DNA from: JACMLD01 sp039916305
Lineage (GTDB): Bacteria; Bacteroidota; Bacteroidia; Chitinophagales; Chitinophagaceae
DNA: 64,000 nt
Assembly: GCA_039916305.1 (NCBI GenBank)
Contig: JBDSLR010000011.1
Span: 20,813-84,812, forward strand
Direction: 5' to 3'
A program made the translations under genes and the position numbers. Under the pieces are notes generated by a model, which saw nothing but the letters and a program-made list of their open reading frames with translations, ran no database searches and was not told the DNA's origin. This document shows, one piece after another, positions 27,958-36,902 of this stretch. Every line of letters begins with the position of its first letter. Position 1 is the first letter of the stretch.

Positions 27958-30252
27958 ATGCAGATTATAAAGCGGTATTATTTGTTCAGTTTGCTGTGTG
28001 TTGTTTTATTTCATTGTACCGGGCTTATTGCGCAACAAATGGAAGAATTCAATGGCCCTTTCCCAAGTTGGGCCAATGTAAAACTCAGTTATGGCGCAAA
28101 GGGCAATGGTATAGCTGATGATACCAAAGCTATCCAGCAGGCAATTGATGGCCTGGGTACCAACTCCGCTGCGGCTGGTAAACGGCCAGCTTATACAGTT
28201 TTGTATTTACCGGCAGGTACCTACTGCATATCGGCTTCACTATTACTGAAAGGAAAAATTGGTATATCCATTATTGGTGAAAACCCTTCCAACACTATTA
28301 TTAAGTGGATTGGACCAGATGCGGGCACCATGTTTTGGGCCGATGGTTCTGCCTATTACAAAATTTCGAGATTCACCTGGGATGCCAATCAAAAAAGGGA
28401 AATCGAAGCCATCGGAATTCATTGGAGAACCAGGTGGAATGATGGGAAAACGCAGAGTTATGCATCGCTTAACATTGAAATCTCAGACAATATTTTTACT
28501 GGCAATTGTAAATACGGGATCAGCGGAGGCACTAACCCGGGCGAAGGTACCGGCCACAATGATTCTGAAATTACCATTAAAAGATGCCTTTTTCAAAACT
28601 GTTCCGGAGCGGGAATTATTACAACGGGGTATAATGCGCTGGATTACTGGATATGGGATTGCCGTTTTATCAATTGCAACATCGGTATTAACAGCAAGTA
28701 TGGAAACTTTCATGCGTACCGCTCTTATTTTAAAAATTCAAAGCAAGCTGATGTCACTAATACCAACGGTTATTACAAATCAATGAGGGGTTGTTACAGT
28801 GAAGACAGTCGGGGACTATCGGTAGACAGTGGTGCCGGTTATAATCCTTTTAAGCGAATATACCAGGCTAATACTGTAATGCGCCCTAAATGGATTCCGA
28901 TCCAGTTTTACCATATCGGAAAGCTTTTTTTTATTGATAATTTTTTTGATAAGTCAACAGATACCAGTATCAAAGCTTTTGTAAAAACCGGCAGCGGCGT
29001 TATATCTGCCAATAATTCCTTCCGCGATAAGCAACTTATAAATTTCGTAAGTCCGGCCCCCACTCAATTTTTTAATGATGTGGCTGCTGCAAAATTGAAC
29101 AACAACAGCGATGCTTTCCTGGCGGGTATTGACAAGACACCCGCTTACATTAAAAGACAGGTATATGAAGTTCCACCGGGTGCTGATGCTTCCACTATTC
29201 AGCAAATCATTAATACCGCTTCCAAACTTGCCGGGAAAAAACCTGTTGTTCATTTCCCGGTTGGCACCTACAAGATCACTAACACCATCTCTATACCCGC
29301 AGGATCTGATCTGCAGATTTCAGGGGATGGATATTTATATGCCAGCGTGATACTGGCCGCAGGTAATTTTCCGGCAGGTAATGCCTTAATAAAAATAACA
29401 GGGCCGTCTAACATTACAATACGGGAATTGCAGATTGGAAATTTTACCAATAACAAAACAAGCAATGATGCCATTCAATTTGTAAACAGCGATCAGCAGG
29501 GGTCAAGGGCTTTTATTGACCAGTTATATGCGGTGGGTAACAAATCAATAAGGGCAGATGATCTTGATTATTTATATATTCAGAAAGATAATTCCTTTTT
29601 TGCCGACAATGATCTCATTTCAGGTGGTCCGCAAATGCAGGCTGGTAAAGGTACTGCAGGTCTCTATGGTTTTGGGGGTCAGTTTGCCGGGGTATCTGTA
29701 CAAAAAAATGCGCGTGTTGTATTGAAGGATTGCTGGTGGGAGGGCAACGCAAGGGTACCGCTTAATCTGTCTGGCAGCGGCAACCTCACCATTGATGGTG
29801 CCATGATAGCACCGAACCATGCTGACAGTAATACTACCATTGCAATAGGTAAGTTTAATGGAAAAGTAAGCTTGCTAAATATGTATATACAAGGCGGTAT
29901 AGAAGTAAATCCGGACAACCCCGGATTGAGCCTCTTGCTTATGAATGCGAATTTTTATCATGCCATGAATCCACTGAAATTCGTCAGTAAAAAGTCTGCA
30001 TTCAAGGGCGTTTTTACCGGGCTTACAACTTTATGCTTTATCAAAGACGATAAAAAATGTGACCAGGTTCAGCAATTAAGTGACAGAAATAACCTGGTCC
30101 AGGAGACAGAACCCTTCATTCTAAGTTTGCTGGCAGATGACAGGTTTTCACTGCCCCAAAAATACCAGGTAAAAAACGCAGCAGCCAGTAATATTCTTAT
30201 AAGCCGCGTGTCAATCGGCGATATGAATAATGCCATCAGGTTTTCGAGATAA
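27958..30252 (+). CDS. Secreted right-handed beta-helix protein (pectate lyase superfamily, Pectate_lyase_3-like)
   Basis: A 764-residue exported protein. A signal peptide (residues 1-25, with LFSLLCVVLFHCTG as core) is followed by VKLSYGAKGNGIADDTKAIQ at about 41-60, the standard start of a Pectate_lyase_3 beta-helix. A second copy of the same kind of start occurs near 402-430, at GADASTIQQII and HFPVGTYKI, so the protein probably has two beta-helix units. No sorting domain is visible at the C-terminus. Such proteins bind or cleave polysaccharide. In a biosynthetic locus it may trim, epimerise or release the polymer, as alginate and other exopolysaccharide loci do with their lyases; this role is inferred. 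Confidence 0.8.
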   Translation: MQIIKRYYLFSLLCVVLFHCTGLIAQQMEEFNGPFPSWANVKLSYGAKGNGIADDTKAIQQAIDGLGTNSAAAGKRPAYTVLYLPAGTYCISASLLLKGKIGISIIGENPSNTIIKWIGPDAGTMFWADGSAYYKISRFTWDANQKREIEAIGIHWRTRWNDGKTQSYASLNIEISDNIFTGNCKYGISGGTNPGEGTGHNDSEITIKRCLFQNCSGAGIITTGYNALDYWIWDCRFINCNIGINSKYGNFHAYRSYFKNSKQADVTNTNGYYKSMRGCYSEDSRGLSVDSGAGYNPFKRIYQANTVMRPKWIPIQFYHIGKLFFIDNFFDKSTDTSIKAFVKTGSGVISANNSFRDKQLINFVSPAPTQFFNDVAAAKLNNNSDAFLAGIDKTPAYIKRQVYEVPPGADASTIQQIINTASKLAGKKPVVHFPVGTYKITNTISIPAGSDLQISGDGYLYASVILAAGNFPAGNALIKITGPSNITIRELQIGNFTNNKTSNDAIQFVNSDQQGSRAFIDQLYAVGNKSIRADDLDYLYIQKDNSFFADNDLISGGPQMQAGKGTAGLYGFGGQFAGVSVQKNARVVLKDCWWEGNARVPLNLSGSGNLTIDGAMIAPNHADSNTTIAIGKFNGKVSLLNMYIQGGIEVNPDNPGLSLLLMNANFYHAMNPLKFVSKKSAFKGVFTGLTTLCFIKDDKKCDQVQQLSDRNNLVQETEPFILSLLADDRFSLPQKYQVKNAAASNILISRVSIGDMNNAIRFSR

Positions 30253-30303
30253 AATTTTGATGACCCCAACGCATCCGCTCCGGGTGGATACAAAAAAAAT
30301 GTT

Positions 30304-31449
30304 TTGAAGCATAAGCCGGTTCTTTTATTGTTTATTGACTGGTTTAGCCCCGGCTATAAGGCGGGCGGCCCGATAGCTTCCTGCATCAACTTTATTCATT
30401 TGATGAAGGATGATTATGCAATATATGTGCTTACTTCCGATACTGACCTGGGAGAAACGGAACCCTATAAAAATATTGTTTCCGGTAAATGGATAGCTTC
30501 TGAAAGCAATGATTGCATGATTTATTATACGCAGGCCAGAAATCCTGTACTCAGGCAAATACGGGAGGCTGTTACCGCCATCAATCCGGATTTCGTATAC
30601 CTGAACCACATGTTTTCGCCAAAATTTGTTGTTTATCCATTATGGCTCAAATGGAAAGGTTTTATAAAAGCAAGCGTGGTTGTCTGCCCAAGAGGAGCGC
30701 TCTATGAAAGTGCATTGGCTGTGAAGCCATACAAAAAAATTCCTTTCATGAAATTGTTCAGGTGGATGGGCATCCATAAACGAATCCGTTTCCATGCAAC
30801 CAGTCATCGTGAAAAAAAAGCGGTACTCGCATATTTTCCGGGTAGCGAAGTATTTGTTGCCGATGACCTGCCGAATACAAAACAACCTGCTTTTACAACC
30901 ATTCCAAAAACGGCCGGTGAACTCAGGTGCATCTTTATCGCACGCATCCATCCAATTAAAAATTTACTCCTGCTGCTTACGTTATTGCAGAAAGTTAACG
31001 CCAATTTACAGCTGACCATTATCGGGCCTGTTGAAGACGAAGACTATTGGCAAAAATGTAAGAATGAAATGACCGCGTTGCCCGGCAATATCCGGGTAGA
31101 TTATGGCGGGGCAGTGCCCAATCATGCATTGCTGCCCATATTGCAGGATCATCATTTATTTATACTACCTACCAAAGGGGAGAATTTCGGGCATTCAATT
31201 TTTGAATCATTTCTGTACGGACGCCCGGTGCTGATTAGCGATCAGACACCCTGGCAGCGATTAGAAGATATACAGGCGGGATGGGATCTGCCTTTGGACA
31301 TGCCCGCGGGTTTTATCGCTGCTATTGAAACCGCAGCCAGCTGGGATCAGGTTATCTTTGACCAATGGTGCAGGGCATCCTGGGAATATGCTAAAAAGTT
31401 TATTGAAAATCCCGATTTGAAAGAGCACTATCAGCAAATATTTTCATGA
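30304..31449 (+). CDS. Glycosyltransferase family 4 (GT-B)
   Basis: A 381-residue enzyme starting at TTG (30304). No in-frame ATG fits, because the nearby ATG at 30299 is in another frame and runs into a stop. The N-terminal KPVLLLFIDWFSPGYKAGGP carries the GT4 glycine loop. VVCPRGALYESALAVKPYKK, CIFIARIHPIKNLLLLL and PTKGENFGHSIFESFLYGRP show the acceptor hinge, the donor domain and the E of the donor site. The set matches the group often named after colanic acid GT WcaI/WcaL. It overlaps the WcaF-like gene by 4 bases. Confidence 0.85.
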   Translation: MKHKPVLLLFIDWFSPGYKAGGPIASCINFIHLMKDDYAIYVLTSDTDLGETEPYKNIVSGKWIASESNDCMIYYTQARNPVLRQIREAVTAINPDFVYLNHMFSPKFVVYPLWLKWKGFIKASVVVCPRGALYESALAVKPYKKIPFMKLFRWMGIHKRIRFHATSHREKKAVLAYFPGSEVFVADDLPNTKQPAFTTIPKTAGELRCIFIARIHPIKNLLLLLTLLQKVNANLQLTIIGPVEDEDYWQKCKNEMTALPGNIRVDYGGAVPNHALLPILQDHHLFILPTKGENFGHSIFESFLYGRPVLISDQTPWQRLEDIQAGWDLPLDMPAGFIAAIETAASWDQVIFDQWCRASWEYAKKFIENPDLKEHYQQIFS

Positions 31450-32000
31450 TTCGCAAAAAAGTAAATAACGCACTGTATGGCACTACCATACAAATAGGGG
31501 CATCAAAACCCAAGCAGTTGCTATGGTATTTGGTAAATATTATATTTTTTAAAAACAGCTTTAATATTTTTTCCGGCAGTAAAGTGTTCCTGCTAAAAAG
31601 TTTTGGCGCCAACATAGGCGAGGGAGTATTGATTAAACCAGGGGTGAATATAAAATTTCCCTGGAAACTAAGCATTGGTAACCATAGCTGGATTGGAGAA
31701 AATGTGTGGATCGATAATCTTTCAGAAGTCAGCATTGGCGCCAACGTTACCATATCGCAGGGCGCCCTGCTGTTAACAGGGAGCCACGATCATACGAAAG
31801 AAAGGTTTGATTTTATTTCTCTGCCGGTTGTATTGGAAGAAGGTGTATGGATAGGTGCCAAAGGAATTGTTTTTGGCGGCGTTACGGCCCACTCACACAG
31901 TATTTTGGGTATGAACTCTGTGGCAGAAAAAAACCTTGCGCCCTATATCATTTACAAAGGAAACCCGGCTGTTCCGGTTATTGAACGAATCATTTATTAA
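31446..32000 (+). CDS. wcaF: WcaF-like acetyltransferase (left-handed beta-helix)
   Basis: A 184-residue LbH acyltransferase of the maltose/colanic-acid O-acetyltransferase type. GANIGEGVLIKPGVNIKFPW and SIGNHSWIGENVWIDNL begin the helix. The catalytic pair region GSHDHTKERF (112-121, His114 and His116) and APYIIYKGNPAVPV close the family pattern. It transfers acetyl, possibly other acyl groups, from an acyl-CoA to a sugar. It overlaps the preceding gene by 4 bases and lies 15 bases before the E1 gene, so it is probably co-transcribed with the acyl-forming module. Confidence 0.85.
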   Translation: MIRKKVNNALYGTTIQIGASKPKQLLWYLVNIIFFKNSFNIFSGSKVFLLKSFGANIGEGVLIKPGVNIKFPWKLSIGNHSWIGENVWIDNLSEVSIGANVTISQGALLLTGSHDHTKERFDFISLPVVLEEGVWIGAKGIVFGGVTAHSHSILGMNSVAEKNLAPYIIYKGNPAVPVIERIIY

Positions 32001-32015
32001 AAATATTTCAGCCGC

Positions 32016-33989
32016 ATGATGGAGCTGGAAAGTGTTGTAACTATGGATGCAGAAAAGCAAAAAGTATCTCACCGGCATATTAAGGAGGCACTCCGCATAC
32101 GCAAGGTAGAGGAGAAATTCCTGCAGCTTTTTTCTGAAGGAAAACTGAACGGAACCGTGCATACCTGTGTGGGTCAGGAATTCTCTGCTGTTGCTTTTGC
32201 CGGTCAGCTGAAGAAAAAGGATTTTGTGTTCTCTAATCACCGCTGCCATGGCCACTATATTGCTTTTACCGGCGATACAAGGGGGCTGCTGGCTGAGTTA
32301 TTGGGTAAAGCATCCGGAACAAGTGGCGGTATTGGCAGCAGCCAGCACCTGTGCAACAGTAATTTCTTTTCCAATGGTATACAGGGTGGTATAGTACCCG
32401 TGGCAGCCGGCTATGCACTGGGCAATAAGTTAAAGAAAAACGGGGCAATAGGTATTGTTTTTATAGGTGATGGTACGCTGGGCGAAGGGACCCTCTATGA
32501 AACCATGAATATCATTTCCAAATGGGAAATACCACTGCTGATTGTTTGTGAAAATAATTTCTTTGCCCAGTCTACTCCCCAGCACATTAACCTGGCGGGC
32601 GACATACGGGCAAGGGCAGCCGCTTTTGGTATTAAAACATTTAAGGGTGATACCTGGGACCCGGAGTGTTTGATGGGTGAAGCTGCAAAAGCCATTGATT
32701 ATGTGCGGGAGGAAACCAAACCTGCTTTTTTTCTTTGTGAAACCTACCGCCTGAATGCCCACTCAAAAGGCGATGATGATCGCGACCCGGTGGTGGTAGA
32801 AGGTTTCCGGACGAAAGATTTTTTACAGGTCTTCGAGCTGGCATCGCCTTCTTATTATAAAATCTACCACGATGCCATCAATGAAGAAATTGATCAGCTG
32901 GTAGAAGAAATTCTTACAGAAGAAGATTTACCCATCGCCGCTTATTATCAATACCAGGAACAGGTATCAGATACTAATTGGACAGGCCTTGAACCCATCA
33001 ATAAAAGACAGGTTGAACTGATTAACCGTTTCTTCAGGGAGAAAATAGAACAGGATGAACGCACTGTTTTCCTGGGAGAAGATATATTGTCGCCCTATGG
33101 TGGCGCTTTTAAAGTAACCAAAGAGTTATCTCAGTTAAGGCCGGCACAGGTTTTTTCTACGCCTATTTCAGAATCTGCCATCACGGGTATTTCCAATGGG
33201 CTGGCATTGAACGGGTTTAAACCTTTTGCAGAGATCATGTTTGGCGATTTTATGACCCTTGCTTTTGATCAGATTGTGAACCATGCTTCCAAGTTTCACC
33301 ACATGTTCAATAAAAAAGTAAACTGCCCGGTTGTAATACGCACGCCCATGGGTGCCCGGCGCGGGTATGGGCCTACCCACTCACAAACCCTGGATAAATT
33401 TTTAGTGGGTATTGACAATGTAAAAACGGTTGCACTCAATACATTTCTAAACCCGGCGGTTATTTACGAAGCCGTATACGAAGAAAAACATCCGGTACTG
33501 GTAATAGAAAATAAAACAGACTATGGTAAGAAATTACTGCAGCACCCGGCAGCCAATTTTGTATATGAGCGTAACCAGGATGTTTTCCCGGTTACCCGTA
33601 TAAGGCCTGCGTTGTCTGCGCCATCGATTACCATTGTTGCTTATGGGGGCATGGCTGATATTGTTGCTGCAGCACTCGAAGAGATTTTTATACAAACTGA
33701 TTTAAAGCCGGAATTAATTGTGCCTTCCCTGATATCTCATTTGCCGGTAGATGTGGTAGCTGCATCAGCTGCTCTAACGGGCAGGCTGCTGGTTATAGAA
33801 GAGGGTACTCCTTTTGCCAGTATCGGCAGCGAGTTAATTGCATCAGTGGCAGAAGTAACCGGCACAAATATTAAAATTAAACGGATCGCGGCTTACCCGG
33901 TTCCTATTCCATCTGTTAAGTCGCTGGAAAATATTGTAGTGCCCGGTAAAGAACGGATCATCCAGGAAATAAAAGAAACTTTTAGTTAA
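32016..33989 (+). CDS. 2-oxoacid dehydrogenase E1, fused alpha and beta subunits (thiamine diphosphate-dependent)
   Basis: A 657-residue protein combining both halves of an alpha2beta2-type E1. The alpha part (about 20-300) has the ThDP motif starting GDG at 151-153 and ending NN at 180-181, and FSNHRCHGHYIAFTGD at 72-87. The beta part (about 335-655) has RTVFLGEDILSPYGGAFK, the TPISESAITGISNGLALNG strand and the GPTHSQTLDKFL active-site histidine. It would decarboxylate a 2-oxoacid and pass the acyl group to a lipoyl domain. Fused E1 proteins are known in Bacteroidota for branched-chain or acetoin-type complexes. Its placement in a glycan locus, with no E3, is the unusual point. Confidence 0.87.
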   Translation: MMELESVVTMDAEKQKVSHRHIKEALRIRKVEEKFLQLFSEGKLNGTVHTCVGQEFSAVAFAGQLKKKDFVFSNHRCHGHYIAFTGDTRGLLAELLGKASGTSGGIGSSQHLCNSNFFSNGIQGGIVPVAAGYALGNKLKKNGAIGIVFIGDGTLGEGTLYETMNIISKWEIPLLIVCENNFFAQSTPQHINLAGDIRARAAAFGIKTFKGDTWDPECLMGEAAKAIDYVREETKPAFFLCETYRLNAHSKGDDDRDPVVVEGFRTKDFLQVFELASPSYYKIYHDAINEEIDQLVEEILTEEDLPIAAYYQYQEQVSDTNWTGLEPINKRQVELINRFFREKIEQDERTVFLGEDILSPYGGAFKVTKELSQLRPAQVFSTPISESAITGISNGLALNGFKPFAEIMFGDFMTLAFDQIVNHASKFHHMFNKKVNCPVVIRTPMGARRGYGPTHSQTLDKFLVGIDNVKTVALNTFLNPAVIYEAVYEEKHPVLVIENKTDYGKKLLQHPAANFVYERNQDVFPVTRIRPALSAPSITIVAYGGMADIVAAALEEIFIQTDLKPELIVPSLISHLPVDVVAASAALTGRLLVIEEGTPFASIGSELIASVAEVTGTNIKIKRIAAYPVPIPSVKSLENIVVPGKERIIQEIKETFS

Positions 33990-35311
33990 TGGCATTATTA
34001 CAGGAAATAAAGGTTCCGCTGCTGGCTGTCAATGATACTACACTTACCGTGGTAGAAATGGCTTTTAAAAGCGGACAAAAAGTGAGTAAAGGCGATCTGC
34101 TGATGGTCTTTGAAACATCGAAAACAACTTATGATGTAATAGCCGAAGCGGATGGGTATATTCAATACTTCTGTGAAGCAGGTAATGATTACGAAGTGAA
34201 TCAGCTGGTGGCGAAACTGTTTTCGGACGCAGCATCTTTTGATGAGGGCCAGCCAGCCGTTACGCTTGTGCAGACCAGCACCCCGGCTGCCGTATCTGCT
34301 ACCACGGCTGCAAAAACCATTACTAACTGGCAGGGGAAAACGATTTTCTCTGCGTTGGCAGACGGACTGATTACGGCCGCCGGGGCAGACCGTGCCCTAT
34401 TCGGCAGCATGGATTTTGTAAGCAAGGCTGATGTTGAAATAATGCTGGGCCTGCAGCAAAAACAGCCCGCAAAACCAATGGCTGCTGCTCCGGCCGCAGC
34501 CAAAGCGAAACCTGCCTTGCCTGTTGATCATACAAAAGTTATTATTGAAAAGTTATCTTCCGGCAAGAAAAAGGAAATTGAATATTTAACGGAAGTACAG
34601 TCAACCGGTTTAACCAGCACCATCAATACGTTTATTGAAACCGGCGGTATTTTTATTCATGTAAACAAGTCGCTGAAATACCTGAAAAATTCTTTGCTGC
34701 CTTTACTGGTATATGAGACAGCCCGTTTACTGAAAAAATATCCTTTACTGAATGCCTATTTTGCGGATGGCTCCATAGCCGTTTACAAGGAAGTAAATAT
34801 TGGGTTCGCCATAGACATTGAAAAAGGACTGAAAGTATTGAAGCTGCCTTTATCAAATGAAAAAAACCTGGCAGATATTGAGACCGGCATCATGGAGCTT
34901 TCAGAAAAATACCTGGATGATCGGCTGGATATTAGTGACCTCACGGGTATTGGTTTTACCATAACTGATTTGTCGGCCGAAGGCGTTGCTTTTTTCAGGC
35001 CGTTGGTGAATATGATGAACAGCGCCATCCTGGGGGTTTCTTCTATTGATGAGCAGCTGAACCGCTGCATGCTGAGCGTAACCTTTGACCACCGGGTTAC
35101 AGAAGGCAAAGCAGTAGCCCGCTTTTTAAAGGAGTTGAAAGAAAGGATGGAATCATACCGGGCAGACAGTGCGTATAAAACATCCATGGTTACCTGTTTT
35201 AAATGTTACACGCCGTTGTCAGAAGATTTAAGTGATGTGGGTTTTGCGGCCTGCATACAGCCCGATGGTAAGAATGGATATATTTGTCAGCGTTGTTTTA
35301 AAGGATTTTAA
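33989..35311 (+). CDS. 2-oxoacid dehydrogenase E2 acyltransferase with extra C-terminal zinc ribbon
   Basis: A 440-residue protein. The lipoyl domain (1-80) keeps the modified lysine, Lys45 in ETSKTTYDV. A weak E1/E3-binding domain may lie at 115-153. The catalytic domain (about 182-388) has NSAILGVSSIDEQ and the active-site run DHRVTEG (367-373): the catalytic His368 is present, while the usual Asp of DHRxxDG is Glu372. Beyond the normal end, residues 400-440 form a zinc-ribbon-like tail with CFKC at 403-406 and CQRC at 433-436. The first base of the ATG is the last base of the E1 stop, so the two are tightly coupled. Confidence 0.85.
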   Translation: MALLQEIKVPLLAVNDTTLTVVEMAFKSGQKVSKGDLLMVFETSKTTYDVIAEADGYIQYFCEAGNDYEVNQLVAKLFSDAASFDEGQPAVTLVQTSTPAAVSATTAAKTITNWQGKTIFSALADGLITAAGADRALFGSMDFVSKADVEIMLGLQQKQPAKPMAAAPAAAKAKPALPVDHTKVIIEKLSSGKKKEIEYLTEVQSTGLTSTINTFIETGGIFIHVNKSLKYLKNSLLPLLVYETARLLKKYPLLNAYFADGSIAVYKEVNIGFAIDIEKGLKVLKLPLSNEKNLADIETGIMELSEKYLDDRLDISDLTGIGFTITDLSAEGVAFFRPLVNMMNSAILGVSSIDEQLNRCMLSVTFDHRVTEGKAVARFLKELKERMESYRADSAYKTSMVTCFKCYTPLSEDLSDVGFAACIQPDGKNGYICQRCFKGF

Positions 35312-35313
35312 TA

Positions 35314-36078
35314 ATGCAGGAAAAGACCAAAGAAATAATCAGTGCTTTTTTAAAGATACCGGCAGATCAGATCAATCCTCATACGGTCATTGATCGTTCT
35401 GCGGTAAACAGCTCTATTTTGCTGCACCGGATGTACGCGCGGCTGGCGGCAGAAGGACTGCCGGTAAATGATTACCTGGAAGTAAAAACCTTCGGTGATT
35501 TAGTACAACGGCAGGCGGGCAATATGGATAACACACCGTCCGCTGTGTCAGCAGTACTGCCTGCTGGCGCCATTGTTTATAATGATTCGCCCGGCATGTC
35601 AGCAGGTAGTGCAGGCGTGGGCATCGATATAGAAATGGTAAGTGCTATGCCGCTCACAAATGATTTCAGGGAAGATAGTTTTTATACCATGCATTTTGCC
35701 GTGGCGGAAATGGCTTATTGTATTCTTCAACCAGATCCTTACGCGTCTTTCGCCGGACTGTTTGCTGCCAAAGAAGCCATTGTGAAAGCCGACAATGCAT
35801 TTAAAAAAACCGAGTTTAAACAGATAGTGGTGCAGCACCTTTCCGGTGGAAAGCCATTTTATCCGGGGTTTAACCTTTCCATCTCTCATACAGCCGAAAT
35901 GGCGGTAGCGGTAGCAATGCCTGTACAGCAATCCTACGCTGCTCCTTCTTTAAAAGAACTGCCGGCCACGGGCCCTGGAAAACCCCCTGCTGTGCCGGTG
36001 GGGGCATGGGTACTGATATTAACTTCACTGCTCTTATCAATTATTGCACTGTTTCTTATTGCCGGCAAAAATGGATAA
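35314..36078 (+). CDS. Fusion: acyl-carrier-like domain + AcpS-type 4'-phosphopantetheinyl transferase + C-terminal membrane anchor
   Basis: A 254-residue protein with three parts. Residues 1-70 look like a carrier protein: helical, with NSSILLHRM at 32-40, where Ser33 could take the place of the phosphopantetheine serine, although the usual DSL is absent. Residues 100-202 carry the AcpS signature: GVGIDIEMV with Asp105 and Glu107, FAGLFAAKEAIVKA with Lys153 and Glu154, then SGGKPFY and LSISH at 188-192. Residues 229-250 are one hydrophobic span, GAWVLILTSLLLSIIALFLI. So a holo-ACP synthase may load its own carrier domain at the membrane. It lies 2 bases behind the E2 gene. Confidence 0.72.
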   Translation: MQEKTKEIISAFLKIPADQINPHTVIDRSAVNSSILLHRMYARLAAEGLPVNDYLEVKTFGDLVQRQAGNMDNTPSAVSAVLPAGAIVYNDSPGMSAGSAGVGIDIEMVSAMPLTNDFREDSFYTMHFAVAEMAYCILQPDPYASFAGLFAAKEAIVKADNAFKKTEFKQIVVQHLSGGKPFYPGFNLSISHTAEMAVAVAMPVQQSYAAPSLKELPATGPGKPPAVPVGAWVLILTSLLLSIIALFLIAGKNG

Positions 36079-36835
36079 TAATGTTCCTATGCGTATTTCA
36101 ATTATAACCGTCTCATACAACAGTGCTGCCACTATAAAAGATACACTGGATTGTATCGCCGCGCAGGAATACAGCAATATTGAGCACATTATCATAGATG
36201 GCAAGTCGTCAGACAATACCACGGCCATCATCAGCAATTTTAGTCATGTACATACCTGTATATCCGAGCCAGACAAAGGTTTGTACGATGCCATGAATAA
36301 GGGCCTGCAAATGGCCACCGGCGATGTAATTGGCATCCTGAACAGCGACGATATCTATACCGATACAACAGTTTTACAAAAAGTAGCTGCCGCATTCAGT
36401 GATCCTGCGGTTGATAGTGTGTATGGCGATCTGCAGTATGTAAACCAGCACAACCTTAATAAGATAATACGTACATGGAGGGCCGGGCAATTTAATCATA
36501 AAAATTTTTTATATGGCTGGATGCCCCCGCACCCTACCTTTTTTGTGAGAAAGCAGGTGTATGATAAAGTGGGGTTTTTTAATACCACATTAAAAAGCGC
36601 GGCTGATTATGAAATGATGCTGCGCATCTTATACAAACACGGGCATTCAGCTGCCTACATTCCATCCGTACTGGTGAAAATGCGTTCAGGTGGTCTTAGT
36701 AATGCTTCGCTGCGCAACCGTTTCCGGGCCAACCGCGAAGATGCCAGGGCATGGAAGCTGATTGACATAAAGCCGCATTTTTTCACGCTTTATTTAAAGC
36801 CGCTCAGGAAAATTCCCCAATACCTGATAAAATAA
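36071..36835 (+). CDS. Glycosyltransferase family 2 (WcaA/WcaE-like)
   Basis: A GT2 enzyme of 254 residues from ATG 36071, which overlaps the previous stop by 8 bases; ATG 36089 is an alternative start. MRISIITVSYNSAATIKDTL, HIIIDGKSSDNTTAII, SEPDKGLYDAMNKGLQMATG and GILNSDDIYTD give the complete GT2 donor and metal-binding pattern. PHPTFFVRKQVYDKVG and KSAADYEMMLRILYKHG form the acceptor part. The close match to colanic-acid-type GT2 proteins makes the family assignment secure, though not the sugar. Confidence 0.9.
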   Translation: MDNNVPMRISIITVSYNSAATIKDTLDCIAAQEYSNIEHIIIDGKSSDNTTAIISNFSHVHTCISEPDKGLYDAMNKGLQMATGDVIGILNSDDIYTDTTVLQKVAAAFSDPAVDSVYGDLQYVNQHNLNKIIRTWRAGQFNHKNFLYGWMPPHPTFFVRKQVYDKVGFFNTTLKSAADYEMMLRILYKHGHSAAYIPSVLVKMRSGGLSNASLRNRFRANREDARAWKLIDIKPHFFTLYLKPLRKIPQYLIK

Positions 36836-36902
36836 AGCAAGCATTAATATATACTTATTATTCCGTTAATACAGCCTGAACAATACTTCCGGATTTTCCC
36901 TT

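Noticed and set aside
28259..28786. Open frame of 175 codons within the beta-helix gene
   Set aside because: Other frame of a clear signal-peptide protein; no recognisable domain.
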